A stretch of 64,000 nucleotides of DNA from Batkoa obscura (Eukaryota > Entomophthoromycota > Entomophthoromycetes > Entomophthorales > Batkoaceae): positions 558,001 through 622,000 of the forward strand of contig JASVEC010000019.1 of assembly GCA_030770535.1 (NCBI GenBank), written 5' to 3'. This document shows, in pieces, positions 44,339-53,825 of the stretch (position 1 is its first letter; the number at the start of each line of letters is the position of its first letter). The translations under genes and the position numbers were made by a program. The notes below the pieces were generated by a model. The model did not search any database. It had not been told where the DNA came from and was given only the letters and a program-made list of their open reading frames with translations.

Positions 44339-45332
44339 AAGTATCTATTCCTAAAATTTAGTCTATTTTCTGTTTTATAATATTATCAATCAACTTTAAT
44401 CAATTGTATATTGTGTGTAATATGTTGATTTCTTACGTCGTGTGGTTTTTTCCTATTCCTTCCCCCAATTTTCCCTTAGTTTTAAAATTTCCCCTAATTT
44501 TTAATTGATTAATTTCAATCTAGCTCTAAGCTTTAATCTATTGAAGTTAATCTAGTACTAGCACGCACTAGAATTTTAGCCATTTTATGCTAAACTTTCT
44601 AACCTAAAATTGTTAGTTTGGTAGGGTGCATTCACGTAAATTTTTAGATTTTAGATTTTTAAACCATTTAAACATTATACTCACATATACTAAGAATCCT
44701 AGTATCTTTATGTTATATTAAATTATTCTCATAGTATATAATCTTAGTGTTTTTATTATTTTTCAGATACTCTATATTTTTATGTTAAAATTTCAAAAAA
44801 TCTTTATGCTATTACTATAGTTAAGGATGGAATTAATTATTTACTACTACCTCAAAGAAAGACAAAGATAAACCATAAATGATTCCTTTTAAAATAAATA
44901 GCAATATTAGTTTTAGTTTAACTGTCCTTTATTTTCATTTGATACAAAGTTAAAAACGCTTATTACTTAACTATTAAAACAGAAGCCGACACTCCCAAAT
45001 ATTCTGGTGCAATTTTGATAATTCAAAAACTCAAGTAATTTATTTGATAGGATAAAAAAACATTATAAAAATCTTTCTATGAATTAAAATATAATATGAT
45101 TAAATAAAACTAATGAACAGAACTTGATATACAACTTTTCATCATTTAAGACTAGGCACCTAATATGATAACTCAAATCGTTCTTTTAACTAAGTGAAGT
45201 TTTACTATACTAATAAAGATCAGATATTAGAATTTTTTTAAATGAGAAATTAAAATCATGACAAACAAATATTAAATTATCCAAATATTGATAATAGTAA
45301 GGGATTATATTAACTTTTGGAGATGAAATATA
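44339..45332. other. Intergenic part of left palindrome arm
   Basis: No gene. It mirrors 51992-52985 exactly where compared, including a C-rich tract near 44460 (TTCCCCCAATTTTCCC) and GTACTAGCACGCACTAG. Confidence 0.65.
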
Positions 45333-45433
45333 ATATAGGGATGTTTTTTTCGGTTTCACTACTTTTTCTATCCTTTAAGCGCTATTTGAGCAGAAAGATT
45401 GTTAGTAAAATTCTTAAAAATACATCCACATAT
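45333..45433 (+). mobile_element. MITE copy 20 (left arm)
   Basis: AATATAGGGATGTTTTTTTCGG start, AAATACATCCACATAT end. Present at the mirror position in the other arm, so it was inserted before the palindrome arose. Confidence 0.9.
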
Positions 45434-45853
45434 AATTATTACATTAAAGTTGGAAAATGTGACATCAAGAGACTAATTTATGCTGAACTCAGAATTTGCT
45501 TTTGTAGCTTATGAGTAGAAGTACAATAAATAAATATATAATATACTTTTTTAAAATATAATCTTAAATACAAATTTTTTTGATCTTATATAAAAAGTGC
45601 CTATATAAACTTACTACTAACGTTTGAATTTGTTGATATATCATCAATCTAGTTTATAATATAAATTAGAGTTTAAATGGATGCTGATTTTTTGAAATTA
45701 ATTTATTTATAAAGTTAATACTGGTATTTGTTGCTATAGATCCTAGATTTTCTTTTTGAAAATTCAATTAAATTGTTCAATCAAATATATAAACAATTGA
45801 ACTAATAGTAAGAAATATAATGGTTTAAATTAGAAAATACTTTTATTAATCAA

Positions 45854-46531
45854 TTAGTGGTATGGGGTAGCATTGTCATAACCATTGAAGTTAGTACCAG
45901 CACCAATGACACCAAGTCCAGTGGATGAGCCATAGTTATTAGAAGAGCCAACAGATCCAGCTCCAGTAGCAATGATACCAACACTGTTACCTGCATTAGT
46001 ACCTGAATATGGACCAAGAGATTGACCATAACTGGTACCTGAACCAGTGACACCAGATTGATTAAAGATGTTACCTTGAGAAGCTTGGAAGTTGGTAGAT
46101 GATCCAAAACCAGCAGTTCCTAAAGTGACACCAGAAGTAGAACCAGTACCGGCAGAACCTGCATAGTTACTGGTACTTCCGAAAGTAGATCCTACATTAA
46201 CAAATCCATTATCACCAGTGGCACCAGAGATAGCATTATTACCAGATGAGAAGTTATTGCTATATGGAGTAGCAGTTCCTCCAGCTACATTAGAACTGGC
46301 ACCGAAAGATGAGTTTGGTCCTGAAGCAATACCAGCTGAAGTACCAGTACTAGTACTAGAGCCACTTCCAGCTGCAGCACCAAAAGATGAGTTTACAGCA
46401 ACACTTCCTCCATTAGTGATACCACCAATAGCACCTGAACCACTGACTTGAGATACAGAATTAGTTGGGACTGGGACAGCAAGGACAGAAGTCAAAGCTA
46501 AGACAATCATGAAAGGAATAGATTTAACCAT
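45854..46531 (-). CDS. Ser/Gly-rich secreted protein, copy 2
   Basis: Protein identical to copy 1 (225 residues). One silent base differs in the signal region: codon 18-19 area reads GTC where the other three copies have GTT (plus-strand GGGACAG near 46473-46479). Its 5' flank agrees with copy 1 for only 47 bases before the ATG and then becomes unrelated, and its 3' flank is unrelated to that of copy 1. Copies 1 and 2 are therefore a tandem pair kept identical over the coding sequence alone. A TATA-like ATATATAAAC lies on the minus strand near 46620. Confidence 0.85.
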   Translation of the reverse strand: MVKSIPFMIVLALTSVLAVPVPTNSVSQVSGSGAIGGITNGGSVAVNSSFGAAAGSGSSTSTGTSAGIASGPNSSFGASSNVAGGTATPYSNNFSSGNNAISGATGDNGFVNVGSTFGSTSNYAGSAGTGSTSGVTLGTAGFGSSTNFQASQGNIFNQSGVTGSGTSYGQSLGPYSGTNAGNSVGIIATGAGSVGSSNNYGSSTGLGVIGAGTNFNGYDNATPYH

Positions 46532-46748
46532 TTTGATAATTAGAGTAGTATTAGTAATTTTAATAAATTAAGAGATATTAGTTTGTTTTGATAATTCTTT
46601 TGAGTATTATTTCGAGTGTTTATATATCTTTATTTTTATGAATGTTTGGTTAATTGATTTATTTTTTGATTTTCACACATACTAAATTTTTGGCTTGTTT
46701 TAAATTTATCACCCCTTATAGTAAATTAGAATTAGATGGACATTCTAG

Positions 46749-46850
46749 AATATGGGGATGTATTTTTGTATTTAAGAGTTTTGCTAACAATATTTCCACT
46801 CAAATAGCGCTTAAAAAATGGAAAAGTAATAAAACCAAAAAAAACATCTA
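46749..46850 (-). mobile_element. MITE copy 21
   Basis: ATATGGGGATGTATTTTTGT start, AAAAAAACATCTA end. It ends 30 bases before the 95-bp hairpin. No counterpart in the spacer's right side. Confidence 0.9.
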
Positions 46851-46879
46851 CAATTGTTGTCAAGTTTATGTTGAAGGAT

Positions 46880-47168
46880 CTTAAATGTCAAAGAAAAATG
46901 CATCTTCAACAAATAAAAAGATTTCTAGATAAATATTAAGCAAAAACGTTCTTAATTCAGCTTTGCAATTCTATTATGACCCAATTTGTGGTAATTTAGA
47001 GCCAAAATTTGTTAATCTAGTTCTTAGATCCTGATTTAAAATTCTCTCAAATAAATGGTCAATTAGGGTTATGATAGAATTGCAAAGCTGAATTAAGAAC
47101 GTTTTTGCTTAATATTTATCTAGAAATCTTTTTATTTGTTGAAGATGCATTTTTCTTTGACATTTAAG
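46880..47168. repeat. Perfect 95-bp inverted repeat with 99-base loop
   Basis: 46880-46974 is the exact reverse complement of 47074-47168, checked base by base. The outer ends are CTTAAATGTC and GACATTTAAG; the inner ends are GCAATTCTAT and ATAGAATTGC. The loop 46975-47073 is unique. No open frame covers it. It is unrelated in sequence to the MITE family and occurs only here in the window. If transcribed it would fold into a long perfect double strand. Confidence 0.95.
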
Positions 47169-47936
47169 ACCCTTAAACACAAACGACAGACCTATATTTA
47201 ATTTTCAAAAGCTTAAACTGAGTAGCCATTTGGGTAGTAATTTTATAGTACTTTACTTTCTCCCTAAAATTAAAAAATACTAGGCCAGTTCAAAAATAAA
47301 ATTTAATGGAACCAAAATCTATACTAAAATGAATAGAACAATATAACACGGACTTTATTGCAACTAACTACGCCTTTCGGTAATACTAAAACAACACATT
47401 ATATATGAACTATATTTTATGAGACGGGTCTTAATATTAAAAGTGTTTACTATATTTCAAACTTTTAGCTCCTAAGTGCAATTTTTAGATGCATATCTAA
47501 GGTGTCTATTTGCACACAATTCTTTCGTTTAAAGCCTCAAGTCAAGAAACTGCTTAGCTAGTGCTTGAGCTTAAAATTTAACAGAATTTCAAGATTTTTT
47601 ATCAATATATTTTGTGTAATAATTTGAACTAAACTTTAAGGCTTAAGTCATAATCATTTGATTTTATTCCTTTGCATAATATGAATTTTTTAAATACATT
47701 AACACCCATGTTAGACCCCAATTTAAAACCATCTAAAATTAACTAAACTTTTTTATTTGCTTATTATCTCTTATTTGACCTCCATAACAATAGATTGAGT
47801 TCAATTATATTATTAAAAATCTAGAAGTGATTTAACTCTAGTTTAGATTGATGTGTCTAATAAAAAGTATATAACCATCTTTAACAACAACAAAAAAAGT
47901 TAACAATATTTATCAACACTAATAATTTATTACCTA

Positions 47937-48473
47937 ATGAGATCTTTTTTAATTACTGTAACATTAGCTGCTTTAGCAGGTGTTAACTCTTATACTGTTA
48001 CTCCTCCAAGTTATAAGACTCCACCTGTGACTCCACCTGGTTACAACGCTCCTCCAGTGTCCCCACCAGGTTATAATACTCCTCCTGTATCTCCACCAGG
48101 TTATAATACTCCTCCTGTATCTCCACCAGGCTATAATACTCCTCCTGTATCTCCACCAGGCTATAACACTCCTCCTGTATCTCCACCAGGCTATAATACT
48201 CCTCCTGTATCTCCACCAGGCTATAACACTCCTCCTGTATCTCCTCCTGGAGACTATACTCCTCCTGTATCTCCACCAGGTTATAATACTCCTCCTGTAT
48301 CTCCACCAGGCTATAATACTCCTCCTGTATCTCCACCAGGTTATAATACTCCTCCTGTATCTCCTCCTGGCGATTATACTCCTCCTATATCTCCACCAGG
48401 TTATAACACTCCTCCTGTATCTCCACCAGGCTATAATACTCCTCCTGTATCCCCACCATCTAGCTATTACTAA
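47937..48473 (+). CDS. Secreted proline-rich repeat protein
   Basis: 178 residues: signal peptide MRSFLITVTLAALAGVNS, a short lead-in, then fifteen 10-residue units of the form PPVSPPGYNT from residue 29 to the end. Two units read GDYT, one PPIS, the first PPVTPPGYNA, the last ends SSYY. The composition (Pro, Tyr, Gly, Ser) resembles extensin-like and other wall or adhesive proteins, where tyrosines can cross-link. Unit number is likely to vary by slippage because the DNA repeat is near-identical at 30 bp. The gene sits near the centre of the palindrome spacer, so it is single-copy while its neighbours are fourfold. A 112-codon antisense frame (47998-48336) is a by-product of the repeat. Confidence 0.85.
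   Translation: MRSFLITVTLAALAGVNSYTVTPPSYKTPPVTPPGYNAPPVSPPGYNTPPVSPPGYNTPPVSPPGYNTPPVSPPGYNTPPVSPPGYNTPPVSPPGYNTPPVSPPGDYTPPVSPPGYNTPPVSPPGYNTPPVSPPGYNTPPVSPPGDYTPPISPPGYNTPPVSPPGYNTPPVSPPSSYY
48021..48470 (+). repeat. 30-bp tandem repeat, 15 units, coding
   Basis: Unit CCTCCTGTATCTCCACCAGG plus CTATAATACT. Variants differ mainly at third bases (TAT/TAC, GGT/GGC, CCA/CCT), and the GDYT units use CCTCCTGG. Confidence 0.95.
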
Positions 48474-50693
48474 TAGGAAAAAAGTATATTGATAATTTCC
48501 AAAGCTATTTATTAAAATTTTGAAAGTACTATTAGCTTTCTCTTTTACTTTTGAACTAAGTTTGAAATTTTATTTATTGCTTTAATACTTGTGTTAGGTA
48601 GAGTGTATTATTTAATGAATTCAAGAGGACTGTAGCATTAGTTTTGATATGTTTTTTATAAGATGTTTAAATAAGAATATAGTATTTTTATTTTTATTTT
48701 TGTTTTTGTTTTCAGACGCTTAAGCACTTGTATCAAAACTTGAAAATTCTGGAAACAGTTATGTAGTTTCAATAGTTCAAGGATTGCCTTTAGAAGGGTA
48801 GACATTTTAAAAGCATTTCAATTGTGCGCTCATACTAGTATAATTTTATGATTTAGTAAGATGATAAAAAGAATTTAGAATTTTATTGTCTAATTAAGCA
48901 TTAAAGATATGAAAGTAGTTTCAAAATTAATCATCTGATTTATTGGTCTGATGTAAGCATCCCTCCCTTAGTTAAGACTTTAAATAAATTCCGCTTTACT
49001 GATATAAAGTAATAGCTATCGGTTATATGATTCTGATGGTTCAAAGACAATATGATATTTACAGTTAAGTCCATATACATTGAAAACACCTATGTATTGA
49101 TATGATTGATTGGCATTAATAATATTAATTTGAACAGGGTTACTTGGCGCTATAGCCTTTCGAAATCTATTTTAAAAACTAAACAAGCGGAGAATATGGA
49201 TAAAAGACAATCAAATAAGTCACTGAAGTTTGAGTATGGGGATTTTTTTTTTGATTTCATTACTTTTCATTTTTTTAAACGCTATTTGAATGGAAAAATT
49301 CTTAAACGAAAAAATACATCCTTATGTTTTAAATGTCCAATAAGTATTTCATTAAATTTGTTGTCGAGGTTCAGTAATGCTTTCAGTATGTGCCATAAAG
49401 GGCTATCAAGGTATAGAGCTAATAAATAGTAACCTTTTTAGTAGCAATGCTTTAAATGAGTTGCCGCTATGGTGAAACACATTTACGGATGTAGTTTTTT
49501 GATAATCTTCTAGATCCACAACATCAGTGAAATCAACTTTAATGTACAAGTTCGAGAATTGTTTTTGTGGATATTATTGGGTAAATTGATATAAACAAAC
49601 TTATTGGCTTATATAGAGACTGTTTAAAATGTACAAGAATTATTTTTAAAATTAAATGATTTTTTCATCAGTTTTTTTACTTGAATTTGATAATAGTTTT
49701 ATCTATAAGATGCTTTAAGATGGTTAATATATGTTAGTTAAGTAAAGTAAATTACTATAGAATAGGTAGTGATTTTCTAAAATAAATTGCTATAATAATT
49801 TGATATTTTAGTAGTTATTAGAGTTCAATTCTATCAACCTAAAAGTAATTAATTCAACCCATAGTTATTTATTTCCAGGGTTTTAGGTGTGAGCTTGATC
49901 GAATTTTATTAGAGGTATTTTATAGTTAAGACTATTATGCAATAAGACAAAATTTTAGTCAGTTTTTATCTATGTTAATGAACAATTTATGGTAGTGATA
50001 ATTTTGTTTCAAAATACAAATGTTTTTGGGTGTTTGTAGACTCGAACAGATCTAGATATTATGTTCAGTTTAGCTACACCGAATACCTCATAGATTGACT
50101 AATATGGGTAACAGATATATTATTATTCAACATTAGTACTGAATGGTTTCTGTAGAAGACAAAAGGCTTTACTCATACCTACATTTTAGTTAAATTTTAG
50201 CTAGTTAACTTGATTAATTATAGTTAGAGTTTTTAAATTCGGTAAAAGTCTTATAAATCCCAGTTAAAAGTTAAAAGTTGGGTTCAATGCCACAAAGCTA
50301 ACTTTTAAAAAAATTGGGTTTAAAATTTGACACCCAATCTCAATCTGGTATAACTCCTTTGTTTCCCTTTTTTTCTCAAACTATAGCTATACAGGTCTTT
50401 CAACTATTTTGCGAACTTTTGGTGATAATTTTTACAGCTAAATGGCTTATCTATCTGATTTCTTTAATGGTTTACTTCTATATTCTATTAATACTTTAGC
50501 ATGACTTTTGCTCTTAAATAAGTGGTTAAATAGTTTGCAATACAGTTGAAACAGCTGTTTTATAAATTAAGGTATTCAAAAAATTAGCATCAATTTAAGG
50601 GAGGACAAAAGTTGAGCTTTTTAGTGGGGGTATGTATTATCTAATAATAGCCTTAAGCTAAAAATAAAATCTATAGACTAGCATTATTGAGAC
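48474..50693. other. Palindrome spacer, right part
   Basis: One MITE (49234-49326) and no gene. The longest frames (49106-49429 crosses the MITE; 50314-50499) have no family pattern. The palindrome axis, 48662, lies in plain AT-rich DNA. Confidence 0.6.
49234..49326 (+). mobile_element. MITE copy 22
   Basis: TATGGGGATTTTTTTTTTG start, AAAAATACATCCTTATG end. About ten bases of the TTGTTAGTAAAA block are deleted. Confidence 0.85.
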
Positions 50694-50703
50694 TATATAA
50701 ATG
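50694..50703 (+). promoter_or_regulatory. TATA box, secreted-protein copy 3
   Basis: TATATAAATG 90 bases before the ATG. The shared block with copy 4 (52997 onward) begins exactly here, with one mismatch (G/A) at 50704. Confidence 0.5.
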
Positions 50704-50792
50704 GCAGAAAAAATATCAACAGTTAATATCAAAAATCAATTTTATCTATTTCTTAATTTATTAAAATTACTAATACTACTCTAATTATCAAA

Positions 50793-51470
50793 ATGGTTAA
50801 ATCTATTCCTTTCATGATTGTCTTAGCTTTGACTTCTGTCCTTGCTGTTCCAGTCCCAACTAATTCTGTATCTCAAGTCAGTGGTTCAGGTGCTATTGGT
50901 GGTATCACTAATGGAGGAAGTGTTGCTGTAAACTCATCTTTTGGTGCTGCAGCTGGAAGTGGCTCTAGTACTAGTACTGGTACTTCAGCTGGTATTGCTT
51001 CAGGACCAAACTCATCTTTCGGTGCCAGTTCTAATGTAGCTGGAGGAACTGCTACTCCATATAGCAATAACTTCTCATCTGGTAATAATGCTATCTCTGG
51101 TGCCACTGGTGATAATGGATTTGTTAATGTAGGATCTACTTTCGGAAGTACCAGTAACTATGCAGGTTCTGCCGGTACTGGTTCTACTTCTGGTGTCACT
51201 TTAGGAACTGCTGGTTTTGGATCATCTACCAACTTCCAAGCTTCTCAAGGTAACATCTTTAATCAATCTGGTGTCACTGGTTCAGGTACCAGTTATGGTC
51301 AATCTCTTGGTCCATATTCAGGTACTAATGCAGGTAACAGTGTTGGTATCATTGCTACTGGAGCTGGATCTGTTGGCTCTTCTAATAACTATGGCTCATC
51401 CACTGGACTTGGTGTCATTGGTGCTGGTACTAACTTCAATGGTTATGACAATGCTACCCCATACCACTAA
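50793..51470 (+). CDS. Ser/Gly-rich secreted protein, copy 3
   Basis: Same 225-residue protein. By position it is the mirror of copy 2, and its 3' flank agrees with copy 2. Yet its promoter-proximal 99 bases and the diagnostic silent base agree with copies 1 and 4. Its 5' end therefore appears to have been overwritten from an outer copy, giving it a promoter distinct from its mirror partner. Shadow frames: 50873-51106 minus, 51217-51474 plus. Confidence 0.85.
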   Translation: MVKSIPFMIVLALTSVLAVPVPTNSVSQVSGSGAIGGITNGGSVAVNSSFGAAAGSGSSTSTGTSAGIASGPNSSFGASSNVAGGTATPYSNNFSSGNNAISGATGDNGFVNVGSTFGSTSNYAGSAGTGSTSGVTLGTAGFGSSTNFQASQGNIFNQSGVTGSGTSYGQSLGPYSGTNAGNSVGIIATGAGSVGSSNNYGSSTGLGVIGAGTNFNGYDNATPYH

Positions 51471-51890
51471 TTGATTAATAAAAGTATTTTCTAATTTAAA
51501 CCATTATATTTCTTACTATTAGTTCAATTGTTTATATATTTGATTGAACAATTTAATTGAATTTTCAAAAAGAAAATCTAGGATCTATAGCAACAAATAC
51601 CAGTATTAACTTTATAAATAAATTAATTTCAAAAAATCAGCATCCATTTAAACTCTAATTTATATTATAAACTAGATTGATGATATATCAACAAATTCAA
51701 ACGTTAGTAGTAAGTTTATATAGGCACTTTTTATATAAGATCAAAAAAATTTGTATTTAAGATTATATTTTAAAAAAGTATATTATATATTTATTTATTG
51801 TACTTCTACTCATAAGCTACAAAAGCAAATTCTGAGTTCAGCATAAATTAGTCTCTTGATGTCACATTTTCCAACTTTAATGTAATAATT

Positions 51891-51991
51891 ATATGTGGAT
51901 GTATTTTTAAGAATTTTACTAACAATCTTTCTGCTCAAATAGCGCTTAAAGGATAGAAAAAGTAGTGAAACCGAAAAAAACATCCCTATAT
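51891..51991 (-). mobile_element. MITE copy 23 (right arm)
   Basis: Exact mirror of copy 20 at 45333-45433; not an independent insertion. Confidence 0.9.
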
Positions 51992-52985
51992 TATATTTCA
52001 TCTCCAAAAGTTAATATAATCCCTTACTATTATCAATATTTGGATAATTTAATATTTGTTTGTCATGATTTTAATTTCTCATTTAAAAAAATTCTAATAT
52101 CTGATCTTTATTAGTATAGTAAAACTTCACTTAGTTAAAAGAACGATTTGAGTTATCATATTAGGTGCCTAGTCTTAAATGATGAAAAGTTGTATATCAA
52201 GTTCTGTTCATTAGTTTTATTTAATCATATTATATTTTAATTCATAGAAAGATTTTTATAATGTTTTTTTATCCTATCAAATAAATTACTTGAGTTTTTG
52301 AATTATCAAAATTGCACCAGAATATTTGGGAGTGTCGGCTTCTGTTTTAATAGTTAAGTAATAAGCGTTTTTAACTTTGTATCAAATGAAAATAAAGGAC
52401 AGTTAAACTAAAACTAATATTGCTATTTATTTTAAAAGGAATCATTTATGGTTTATCTTTGTCTTTCTTTGAGGTAGTAGTAAATAATTAATTCCATCCT
52501 TAACTATAGTAATAGCATAAAGATTTTTTGAAATTTTAACATAAAAATATAGAGTATCTGAAAAATAATAAAAACACTAAGATTATATACTATGAGAATA
52601 ATTTAATATAACATAAAGATACTAGGATTCTTAGTATATGTGAGTATAATGTTTAAATGGTTTAAAAATCTAAAATCTAAAAATTTACGTGAATGCACCC
52701 TACCAAACTAACAATTTTAGGTTAGAAAGTTTAGCATAAAATGGCTAAAATTCTAGTGCGTGCTAGTACTAGATTAACTTCAATAGATTAAAGCTTAGAG
52801 CTAGATTGAAATTAATCAATTAAAAATTAGGGGAAATTTTAAAACTAAGGGAAAATTGGGGGAAGGAATAGGAAAAAACCACACGACGTAAGAAATCAAC
52901 ATATTACACACAATATACAATTGATTAAAGTTGATTGATAATATTATAAAACAGAAAATAGACTAAATTTTAGGAATAGATACTT
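51992..52985. other. Intergenic part of right palindrome arm
   Basis: Mirror of 44339-45332; no gene. Confidence 0.65.
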
Positions 52986-52996
52986 TAAAAAAAAGG

Positions 52997-53006
52997 TATA
53001 TAAATG
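52997..53006 (+). promoter_or_regulatory. TATA box, secreted-protein copy 4
   Basis: TATATAAATG 90 bases before the ATG, as in copies 1 and 3. Confidence 0.5.
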
Positions 53007-53095
53007 ACAGAAAAAATATCAACAGTTAATATCAAAAATCAATTTTATCTATTTCTTAATTTATTAAAATTACTAATACTACTCTAATTATCAAA

Positions 53096-53773
53096 ATGGT
53101 TAAATCTATTCCTTTCATGATTGTCTTAGCTTTGACTTCTGTCCTTGCTGTTCCAGTCCCAACTAATTCTGTATCTCAAGTCAGTGGTTCAGGTGCTATT
53201 GGTGGTATCACTAATGGAGGAAGTGTTGCTGTAAACTCATCTTTTGGTGCTGCAGCTGGAAGTGGCTCTAGTACTAGTACTGGTACTTCAGCTGGTATTG
53301 CTTCAGGACCAAACTCATCTTTCGGTGCCAGTTCTAATGTAGCTGGAGGAACTGCTACTCCATATAGCAATAACTTCTCATCTGGTAATAATGCTATCTC
53401 TGGTGCCACTGGTGATAATGGATTTGTTAATGTAGGATCTACTTTCGGAAGTACCAGTAACTATGCAGGTTCTGCCGGTACTGGTTCTACTTCTGGTGTC
53501 ACTTTAGGAACTGCTGGTTTTGGATCATCTACCAACTTCCAAGCTTCTCAAGGTAACATCTTTAATCAATCTGGTGTCACTGGTTCAGGTACCAGTTATG
53601 GTCAATCTCTTGGTCCATATTCAGGTACTAATGCAGGTAACAGTGTTGGTATCATTGCTACTGGAGCTGGATCTGTTGGCTCTTCTAATAACTATGGCTC
53701 ATCCACTGGACTTGGTGTCATTGGTGCTGGTACTAACTTCAATGGTTATGACAATGCTACCCCATACCACTAA
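53096..53773 (+). CDS. Ser/Gly-rich secreted protein, copy 4
   Basis: Same 225-residue protein; mirror of copy 1 including promoter and 5' flank. The 3' flank matches copy 1 for about 50 bases with three mismatches and then ends, marking the outer limit of the palindrome. Two divergent tandem pairs (copies 1-2 leftward, 3-4 rightward) thus give four genes for one protein. That would raise dosage, consistent with a structural product. Confidence 0.85.
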   Translation: MVKSIPFMIVLALTSVLAVPVPTNSVSQVSGSGAIGGITNGGSVAVNSSFGAAAGSGSSTSTGTSAGIASGPNSSFGASSNVAGGTATPYSNNFSSGNNAISGATGDNGFVNVGSTFGSTSNYAGSAGTGSTSGVTLGTAGFGSSTNFQASQGNIFNQSGVTGSGTSYGQSLGPYSGTNAGNSVGIIATGAGSVGSSNNYGSSTGLGVIGAGTNFNGYDNATPYH

Positions 53774-53825
53774 TTTATTGATAAATAAAAAGTAATACTT
53801 AATATTGAAATTAAGATTTATTGAA

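Larger units (their letters stand above)
43499..46573 (-). repeat. Left arm of the 3.07-kb palindrome
   Basis: Mirrors 50751-53825 about base 48662. Both gene pairs and the enclosed MITE (45333-45433 against 51891-51991) give the same coordinate sum of 97324, so the arms carry no net length differences. All compared stretches between the outer gene end and 46573 agree, except one base in copy 2 of the gene. The outermost about 50 bases have three mismatches. Confidence 0.92.
46574..47936. other. Palindrome spacer, left part
   Basis: Contains MITE copy 21 and the perfect 95-bp inverted repeat; otherwise unique AT-rich sequence leading to the gene at 47937. Confidence 0.65.
50751..53825 (+). 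repeat. Right arm of the 3.07-kb palindrome
   Basis: Partner of 43499-46573, axis at 48662. Beyond the inner end, 50694-50750 no longer mirrors copy 2's flank but matches the flank of copy 4 instead. Confidence 0.92.

Noticed and set aside
47998-48336. 112-codon antisense frame over the proline-rich gene
   Set aside because: A by-product of the 30-bp repeat. The sense frame has a signal peptide and a proper start.
48021-48470. Regular 30-bp repeats resembling a CRISPR array
   Set aside because: Units are contiguous without unique spacers, keep one reading frame and encode PPVSPPGYNT after a signal peptide.
43499-53825. The palindrome as a large foldback transposon
   Set aside because: The arms hold ordinary genes with their own promoters. 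The spacer has no transposase, and there is no target duplication or terminal motif at the outer ends.
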